From: Fomitopsis serialis
Lineage: Eukaryota; Basidiomycota; Agaricomycetes; Polyporales; Fomitopsidaceae
Reading direction: 5' to 3'
NCBI RefSeq assembly: GCF_022376445.1
Contig: NW_025954962.1
Location: 372,001-436,000 of the forward strand
Length of the DNA stretch: 64,000 bases
Shown: piece after piece, positions 56,438-64,000 of the stretch
How the letters are laid out: each line of letters starts with the position of its first letter
Position numbering within the stretch: position 1 is the first letter of the stretch
The notes under the pieces: generated by a model
The model's input: only the letters and a program-made list of their open reading frames with translations
Told to the model about the DNA's origin: nothing
The model's database searches: none
Translations under genes and position numbers: made by a program

Positions 56438-59400
56438 CTAGTACGGCATCAGGCGCCGGAGCTCCCGCGCGTTGTGCTCAATCTCGTCCTCCGCGTCCGA
56501 CTCCCCCGCCTTATTATCCTCCCCCTCCTCTGTCCACCCTTCCAGCATCTCATCAAGGCCGCGCCGCATCCTAATGCCCCGCTCCGCCATTGTCTCCGCC
56601 CATCCATTGAGCTCCCGTCCACTGAATGCCTTCCGCAGTGGCCCGAACGCGAGCAAATAGAGTTCTGCCCACGGTCATTTCACTGTCAGCATGCAGTCAA
56701 TGCAACAAGGTTTCGCAAGCCACGCACCTTTCGCGAGGGGACATTCACCCACGGCTCGGAACAACAGCTTCTTGGCGCGCTCCAGGTGCCCGGTCTTGAC
56801 TTCAAACTGCACGTACAATCGCCAGAGCGCAGTGCTGCCGCGTGTGCTGTACAATGGTCATATCGGCGACAATTAGCACTGAAAATACAGAATGACTCGT
56901 CGCACGAAATAGACGTACCGTTCGCTCTGCACCGCCGTCGACAGCCCACCTCGTGTCCGCTCCTGCTCCGCCTCCCATCGACCCTTCTCCCAGCTAGCGA
57001 GCCAAACCTCCGCAACCCTCCTAGATAGGTCTTTATCTCCCATGCCTACCTCCGCACCCTCCCCGAACAGGGTCTTGACGCGCCCCCAGATAGCCTGGCC
57101 CTTCTGGGCCTCTAGGAACATGCCCAACACGATGGTGTTGCTCGGGTACTGTTCGATAACGTGTTCCGCTCGCTCCCGCAACAAGGCTGGGGGCATGGGA
57201 TTCCGGAGTACGATCCCGTGGACGTAGAGCAGCTCCAGGGATGCAACGGTCAAACTCTCGTGTGCTGTCGACTCAAGGTCCAGCGCGCTGAGGTGTACGT
57301 CAAGTGTCGCCAGCGCAGCGTCCGCGGAAGCTGTGAGGAGTTCCAATAGTGCCCATAGCTTGATACTGTACTCGCGTTCCTTCCAATAAGAAGACGGCAT
57401 GGTTGTAGCTTCTTGGAGATGTCGCTTCGCTCGCAGGACGGCAATGCCTCCTGTGCCTTGAGATCCTGTGGACCGCAGGATGACCTCTGTCGCGCTATCG
57501 GGTTGACCTGCAAGCCACTCCATCTCCGCCCAGTCCCACCACAGCTGACGATGAGCAGCAGAATCGGACTTGGGCCTACTGAGGATGGTCCCATAGACTT
57601 TGCGTGCATCGTCGAGACGGCCTCGTAGTCGTCGCAGCCGAGCATGCGCAGCCCAGAGTGGCAGAGAATCCTGCGCAGAGGCCAGGAGTTTCTTCGATTC
57701 CGCTACAGGACTGAAAAAGTTATCAGGCAGTTGTTCGGAATGCTGAACGTGGACCGTACCTCTTAAGGTTGCATGCACCCTCGAATGCAAGGGAGAGAAC
57801 ATCCCAATCTGCGTTGTCTCTCGTTCGACACTGGGCAAATATCTCCCGAACCAAGTCCACGTCCAAATCTGCGACATCTTCAGGGCCCCACATAGTCCAG
57901 CGTGTGCCAGGTACCGCCTCCAACGGACCGAGCACACCATAGCTCCAACATTTCACGGGTCCGAATGCACTGGAGTACTCGCGCTCACGCCCAATAAGCA
58001 CTCCTGCCTGCGCGTCGGCGGTAATACGTCTCGCAGCGTTGTTAGCCTCGGACGGTAAAACCGAGGCTAGCCGAGCGGTCGACGCAAGGTGTGCGTACGC
58101 CCACCGGTCATCCGTGCTCTCCTGCGGCGAGGACGTGAGCGTCGCCAGAAAGCCGGGGACATGCAAACCCAGGAATGCGAGCCAGATCCGTCTCAGTGCG
58201 TCTTTCGCCTCTGGTCTCCGTATGTCGACGAGCAAAGGCCGGATGTCTGAGAAGAGAATGGTTGCGTACGGGTCTGCCTCCGCTGCCTCGTCGAATGAGC
58301 GCGTAGGGAGTTGGTACGCTCGGTCTGAGAGGGACTCTGATGTTGCCCACCTTTGGAAGGGATCGCGCTTCGTTGAAGAAACACTGACGGTTTTGCGGGG
58401 TGAGGTCAAATTCGTGACATCGCCCATGGGGGTTGCTGCCCAGTATCCTTGGCCCCTTGAGCCGGCTTCGCCCATGCGGGGAGCTTCCGATTCCCAGAAC
58501 TCTTCGAGGGCATCGAGCTGACTCTCGAAGGGCTGTCTAACCACGTCAGGGTGCGTCCTGTACGTCCTGAATTCAATGTATGTCAACACCTTTTGCAAAC
58601 ATGAGATATGCCAGTAGCGTACAGTTCAGCTTGAGCCTGGAATAGAGCGTTGGCACGCTCGACGTAGCCAGCGTCCCGGAAGCCAACAGCAACCCGCCAA
58701 AGGGCTCTCAGCATGCCGATCTCGTCCCCGCACACCGCACCGAGTACACGCTTCGCGTCCTCGACAATTCCTTCCACGCCTTTCTCCGCCCTCCTAATTC
58801 TCCAGTCGAGCCACTCAATCCACATCTCGATCCCACCTACCTTCAGCGCGTCCTCCCACTCCGCCCGCAACTTGCTTTCATGCCATGTTTCTTCTCCGGC
58901 CTTCAGGTACCGGAGCCTGAGAGCTTTGGACGATGCATTCCGCGGGTGGACGGATAGAGCCCGTTGGAGAATGGACAACGTGATCTCCGAGCGTGCCCTT
59001 GGGGCGTTCTTCGACGTGATGGGGACGGTGGAGAGCGTATGCGAGAGAAGGGACAGCCAGGTCTGGACTGAGGTCGGGTCGGCGGATAGCTGTTCCTCGA
59101 GCGATTTCAGCGTGGCTTGTAGGGACGTCATGGGAGTAGTATCCGAGTCGTCGCCTGAGCTCTCCTCTCCCTCGTCTTCAGAAGTCTCAGCTTCATCGGA
59201 GTTGGTGTCATGCTGTAGTTTAGTGATCGACCGGTACGAGGGGTCGCCTTTCCGCTCGCGTCCTGACGAAATACGTAGGAAACCTTCGACCTCATCATAT
59301 TTGTACTTGTCCTCAGAGGAAGCCAGGAGCCTGCGGGTAGGTGCAGCATGCAACAAGTGTCGCGCGCTGGAGTCTGTGAGACTATGCATCTATATAACAC

Positions 59401-60013
59401 GGATGAGCAATAGCACTCGTACGAGACAATGATGCAGACCTTCCGCCTCCCGCCCACAGCGACTTCGACTCCTTTGCGTCCTCGGTGCACAACCCTCCAT
59501 CCATGCTCCAATCCAAGTATCGTCTTACCGCCTTGCGCTTTGTTAGACGTCTCCAGGGAAACTGCAAAGAAACTCACCACCGACTAAGTAATAGCGCGGG
59601 ACGCTCCCGGCATACAGACCGCCGTACTGCACGTTTAGCGGATCACCCTTACGATCCGTGAAGTACAAGACCTGTTCTTCATGTGCAGCAGAGTCAAATG
59701 TCCTCTCAGCACGTATAGAGCTGTCCTCCTGAGCCTTCAGACGTTCATCGTCGAAGCCTGGGTAGGCTCTGTCCTCCTTATGCCTCCTGGAACTGCCCGA
59801 GTGCCGCTCGAGACTGTCACGGTCATCCTTGTCAGGTCTGTGCTTTCGTTCCTTGCGCATTCCCTGATCCCTATCTTTCTTCTTCTTCTTCCTCTTCTTT
59901 TCATCCGTGGACTCTACTGCAGGAGTCTGAGCGGGACGCTTGCTCGGACCGGGATCGAGGTCCGGAAACGACGTAAACGCAGTAGGAAAGGACGAGAAAG
60001 ATGGCGCAGACAT
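56438..60013 (-). CDS. NRDE2: NRDE-2 homolog, HAT/TPR-like RNA-surveillance protein
   Basis: NRDE-2 family nuclear protein; relatives work with Mtr4-type helicases and in nuclear RNAi or splicing quality control. Exons on the minus strand: 60013-59578, 59531-59440, 59389-58623, 58566-57760, 57710-56919, 56846-56728 and 56664-56438, 1079 residues, no break. The start MSAPSFSSFPTAFTSFPDL and a Lys-rich low-complexity stretch lead to GGLYAGSVPRYYLVGGG, a family hallmark. HAT-like helical repeats follow, for example PTSVQTWLSLLSHTL, WHESKLRAEWEDAL, LWAAHARLRRLRGRLDDARK, ALWRLYVQFEVKTGHLERAK and LYLLAFGPLRKAF. Intron 1 ends in AAG. The start at 60013 opens the conserved N-terminus; NIP7 diverges 324 bp away. 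Confidence 0.92.
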
Positions 60014-60337
60014 CGTGCACTTAGCCACAATACTGCCCCAAGTGTGTGCGTTGCGTGATATGCCAGCTAGAGAACCGAAGCGTATGACTTGGAGGCCGAG
60101 CTCGAGGACAACGTAGGGCAGGTTGTACTGAGGCGCCCACCGATCAGTCGCGGTTCGGTGACGCGGGACACGTGCTCCAATATACTGTTCCCGTTTTGGC
60201 AGTCAGAGCGATCTTCACTTTTTCTCCTACAGCCGTCAACGCAGCTGCACCGACGACTCACTTTCCTTAGCTGGACCGTCGCTGAGGACTCCTGACATCC
60301 ATCATCTGGTTGACATTCACCTGATCAAGGAACCAGA
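60014..60337. other. Divergent promoter NRDE2/NIP7
   Basis: 324 bp between two ATGs on opposite strands; no distinct motif stands out to me. Confidence 0.5.
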
Positions 60338-61085
60338 ATGCGGCCGTTGACAGAAGAGGAGAGCAAGGCTGTCTTCACGAAGTTGGCGAACTACATCGTA
60401 TGTTGCAACCAAGGAGCTTTCCATACTTATCTCACGTAGTGCACAGGGGAAAAACCTCGTCCATCTCATTGACAGGGCTGACGAGCCATATTGCTTCAGG
60501 CTGCAGAAGGACCGTGTTTTCTATGTGTCGGAGTCTTCAATGCGCTTAGGCATATCGGTCGCCCGCCCGAATCTCGTCAGCCTTGGGACATGTTTTGGGA
60601 AGTTTTCGAAAAGTGGGAAATTCAAGCTTCACATAACTGCTCTGGATTATCTGGCGCAATATGCCAAATACAAGGTCCGTTGCGCAGCTCGCAGTGTTCG
60701 TTCAGACGCCTCATTTCCATCGCAGGTCTGGATAAAACCCAACGGAGAGATGCCGTTCCTGTACGGCAACCATGTGCTGAAGGCACATCTTGGACGAATA
60801 ACGGAGGACACGCCTGAACACCAGGGGGTCGTAGTATTCAGTATGAACGACATACCATTAGTGCGTTTCACTATCCACGGACGTGTTCATATCTTAACCT
60901 TTTCCACAGGGTTTTGGTGTCACGGCTCGTTCCACAATAGATACTCGAAAACTAGACCCGACAGCGATCATCGTATTCCATCAAGCGGATGTCGGTGAAT
61001 ACCTTCGCGACGAAGTGAGTGCTGAACGGTGAACTATGGCACCCGATCCCTGATCGTACGCGCGTTATAGGAAACTTTGTTTTGA
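60338..61085 (+). CDS. NIP7: 60S ribosome biogenesis factor Nip7
   Basis: Small nucleolar PUA-domain protein needed for 27S pre-rRNA processing. Exons 60338-60397, 60447-60674, 60726-60860, 60910-61014 and 61071-61085, 180 residues, the usual family length, no break. Start [20 protein letters not shown]. The N-terminal domain includes [19 protein letters not shown] and [20 protein letters not shown]. The PUA domain reads [38 protein letters not shown] and [14 protein letters not shown], ending in ETLF encoded by a tiny last exon of 15 nt. Tandem with SEC39. Confidence 0.96.
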
Positions 61086-61459
61086 GACCCTGCGTCTTGG
61101 ATAACACATTTTCACTGGTCTTATTGCGAGTATAATCTTCCTCTGCCCCGTGTAACGAAGTGCTCGGCCGGGTTTAGGGATACTAAAAGTACACCTCACC
61201 TTTCGCTCGATATTCACATGGGACTTTGTATCATATGGCTGTGTTATGCATGTACAACGGTGTGTAATCTCCGGTGAGAAGACGTCGTCCCCGACACAGG
61301 TGCATGGTATTTGCACCAGGTACTTAGGTACATAGCTTGAGACAACTTGAGGTCAATCGAGTGTTGACATTGAGACGCCGGCCAGTGGCACTGAAAAGCC
61401 CTTGGTCGCCGTGACTGTCGTCACGCTTTCCCCGCACGCATGCACGTGTAAGACGCGAA
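61086..61459. other. Intergenic region NIP7-SEC39
   Basis: 374 bp with the NIP7 3' end and the SEC39 promoter. No gene seen. Confidence 0.5.
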
Positions 61460-64000
61460 ATGGCGTCCACCTCTACCTCCACGTCGCCGCACGACCTCTG
61501 CACGCAATGGACCGCGTTGGCGGACGAGGACCTCACCGCAAGAAAGGTCGACGAACTCCTGAGACCCGTTTCCGATGACTTATGGGTAGCAGCCGCATGT
61601 GCGGACCGCATTCTGGAGGACGCGATCGTCCAGAGGTCGGTATTGGACCTAGGAATCGAGCGGACCGCTTCCGCCATCAAGAGGGTTGGCGTGGCATATT
61701 CCCGGCCTTCACAGCTCCATGAAGAGGAGGACCCGTCGGAGGATGGACCTGAGAAGGACAGAGTCACGGAGGGAGAGCCTCAGGAGGACCTGACAAGACA
61801 TACGTCTCTAGTCTCACACTTCCGTGGCGAACCCGCCGACGTGCAACTATGTCGTATACGCGCCGTCCTGCTCGACCGACTGGATCGGTTGTCAACATTT
61901 GTAGAGGTGTGCAAGGAAGCCCCGCCCAAGGAGACGGAGGAGACGGTCGATGAAGAGTGGGAGGACCCATGGGCGGACGAAGCCAACGACACCGCGGCAG
62001 AATCGTCACCGTCTGCTACAGAGCCGCCACTTCCTCTATCTACGTTCCTCACTGCCGACCTCCTGCAACTAGCATGCATGCTCGCGTCCTCGGAACATGC
62101 GTCAGCCCTCCGCGTACTCATGAATCGACTCGGGCACCATATATGGCCATACCGGTTCTCGGTCATCGACTGTATTCCTGAATATGCACTCGCCACTCAA
62201 TTCCTCGATTCTCTACCGATCTATGATCCCTCAGGCGACAAGGAGCAGATACCGAAATTCTCCCCGTGGAGGAGTGAGCCTGACTTCTCGGAACATTCGG
62301 TACTCCCTGCTGCCCTCGGGGACGCTGAAGTCCCCCTGGACTTCTCCCTTCAAGCGCCTGTCACGACTGACCTGTCTTCCCGACCAGACCCTCTGTCGGC
62401 ACAAGGTCTGGCAACATGGTACCGGGATCATATAGACCTCATCATTTCGTCGACCGGGATGATCGATGCTGCCCTGTTGTTGATTCAGCATGCTGCTTCG
62501 CAAGGACTTCCAGGACTCGACGAAGTAGGCGAGGAGCTGAGTTTACTATCTCGCTTGGTGTACGACGCCCCTGCCGTTCCAACCGACACCGACGAGGACT
62601 GGACGCTGGCCCGGTGGAGGTCTATGGAACCGTCGGCAGTAGTGCGTGCATACCTCACGCACTCCACTCCGGTCACGGTTGCAAAAGATATTAGTAGACT
62701 CGTCATGCCATATCTTTTCGTACTCGAGTCGCGCGCAGAGCGGGCAGGCACCCCAGATCCGTCCCTACCAACGCGGCTCTTGTACGAGTACGTCCTGAAT
62801 GCGCCTCTGGAGATCGTCGCAGCTGTCTTCGAGGCATCGAAACCGACCTTATCTCCCGCCCAACGACTCATCCGGAATGACGAGGACATGGCACGCCTCG
62901 CCTTGGCGTGTTTGTACGGGAGCGACAGCCTGGACGAATGGTCAACGATGAGCCGCATCTTCGAGTGTCTTCCTGCATGGGAAACAGCCAATGACGAAGA
63001 CGAAGCAGACGAAGCAGACACTACCATCGCTTCGTTAGGTGCTTTCGTCGCCCCTTCCACTACGCGACAGCGTGCCACCCCAGCAGATCTGATGCTCTTC
63101 TTCCAGCCCCTCCCTCCGTCTGCCTTGTCGCGTGCTCTGGATGTTTTGGACGTTCATCTGGAGTCTGGAGAGATTCTGGCGCGATGGGAAGTCCCAGCGC
63201 CCCTTCGCTGGTTCTTGCAAAGCAACGGCAGCATTGCCGAGCAGCGATCTTGGGCGAACCGGATGGCGCGGCGCGCTGGAGGTACCGACAAACTTGAGAC
63301 GCAAGAAGACTGGGAATGGCTCCTGGAGGATATGCTCAAGCTCTCGGAGTCGGGTGATAGCGGAGCTTGGAGCACATTCTGTCTGCTATCTCAAGATGAT
63401 ATAGCCCGCATCTACTTCAGCGGGTTGCTCAGCACAGGCAGTAAGTTCGTATGGGGAATTTGTGTTGCGCGTTGCTCACCTACTGCCAGAATTCGACATC
63501 GCGAAGCACTTGTTGCGTTCATCTAGCATCAGCATGTCATTGGAACCATCCGTCATTGAAGACATATGTCTGACGTGCTCTCAAGAGTTCTACGACAACG
63601 CGAGCTCCGGTAATTACCATTTCAGCGATATGAAACTTGCCTACGACTGGTAAGCAACACGATGAAGGCCTGTGAGATTTCTCTGATGCTGAGCCCTTGT
63701 TTCAGTCTTGACATCCCTGCGCCTTCCGAGCGGGTCATCAGGGAGAGAGAATTCATTGAGGCGACCACTCGTCTTTGCTCTTTCAACCTCATGTCACGCC
63801 CAGGCATCCCGATCACCCCTCTTGAGATTCGTCTGACAAAGGACCGCTTGTCCCTCGTGTCGCGAGTGCTTTCCAGCAACAGCGACGCATACAAGCACAC
63901 GCAAGTCATTCTCGACTTGGTCTACAAACTGGGATTCAGAGGAGACGTCGTCGCTGAGGTCAAGACCTTGGCCATGCTTGTCGAGACCGCCGTGCAAGCC
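61460..64000 (+). CDS. SEC39: Sec39-domain ER tethering protein (3' end outside window)
   Basis: Fungal Sec39, subunit of the Dsl1 tethering complex (NBAS-like) that captures COPI vesicles at the ER. Exons visible: 61460-63440, 63490-63649 and 63706-64000 (continuing), about 812 residues so far, no frame break. The protein is an extended alpha-solenoid. Supporting segments include LLQLACMLASSEHASALRVL, YALATQFLDSLPIYDPSGDK, the region from WYRDHIDLIISSTGMIDAAL onward, and IPITPLEIRLTKDRLSLVSR near the right edge. The acidic loop DEEWEDPWADEANDT near residue 170 is typical of basidiomycete versions. Start chosen at the first ATG after a short leader; it gives MASTSTSTSPHDLCTQW, followed directly by solenoid helices. 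Confidence 0.88.

Noticed and set aside
1..64000. CRISPR arrays, rRNA operons, bacterial-type operons or prophage genes
   Set aside because: No spaced direct repeats or rRNA sequence; genes have spliceosomal introns and fungal homologs throughout.

Overview
The window is nuclear DNA from a filamentous basidiomycete, most likely an Agaricomycete and probably a polypore. Genes are split by many short introns of about 45-70 nt with GTRNGT-type donors. Coding exons are moderately GC-rich, genes are packed on both strands, and the protein set (hapX with cysteine-rich regions, Byr4, Sls1, Sec39, XRCC2, NRDE2, and a basidiomycete-type stand-alone adenylating enzyme) fits that group. I rebuilt exon structures by hand; coordinates give the coding span from start to stop, with exons in the text.

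Layout. 1-8.4 kb: housekeeping block with the exosome subunit CSL4 (5' end missing), dynein regulator NudE, splicing factor ESS2, FAM192A/Fyv6-like and a SRF1-like membrane protein. 8.4-17.3 kb: sparser, with an F-box gene, a beta-lactamase-family serine hydrolase and a secreted proline-rich repeat protein. 18-32 kb: two paralogous adenylate-forming enzymes in inverted orientation bracket XRCC2, a large coiled-coil protein, ribosome-biogenesis factor SLX9 and a YML018C/SLC35F5-type transporter. 34-38.5 kb: a pentatricopeptide-repeat protein and, tail to tail, the iron regulator hapX with GATA motifs in its promoter. 39-42.7 kb: mostly unassigned, with one coding-like remnant. 42.8-64 kb: dense housekeeping genes: SLS1, SPB1, TMEM256/DUF423, a zinc-finger protein, BYR4, NRDE2, NIP7 and SEC39 (3' end missing).

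Functional themes. Ribosome biogenesis is represented by SLX9, SPB1 and NIP7, and RNA metabolism by CSL4, ESS2, FAM192A and NRDE2. Mitochondrial gene expression is represented by the PPR protein and SLS1, cell division by NudE and Byr4, repair by XRCC2, and iron control by HapX. I see no operon-like logic and no mobile element, CRISPR array, rRNA or tRNA gene.

Main unexpected signal. Eleven of the reconstructed genes can be read end to end only if one or more single bases are restored. About 29 breaks were found, all of the same sign (one base missing), often in runs of G, C, A or T. Restoring them makes each complete coding length a multiple of three. Other genes, including SPB1, NRDE2, hapX and NudE, have none. 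The zinc-finger gene at 50.4-52.4 kb alone needs about twelve. Consensus or assembly deletion error is the simplest reading, but the clustering deserves a check.
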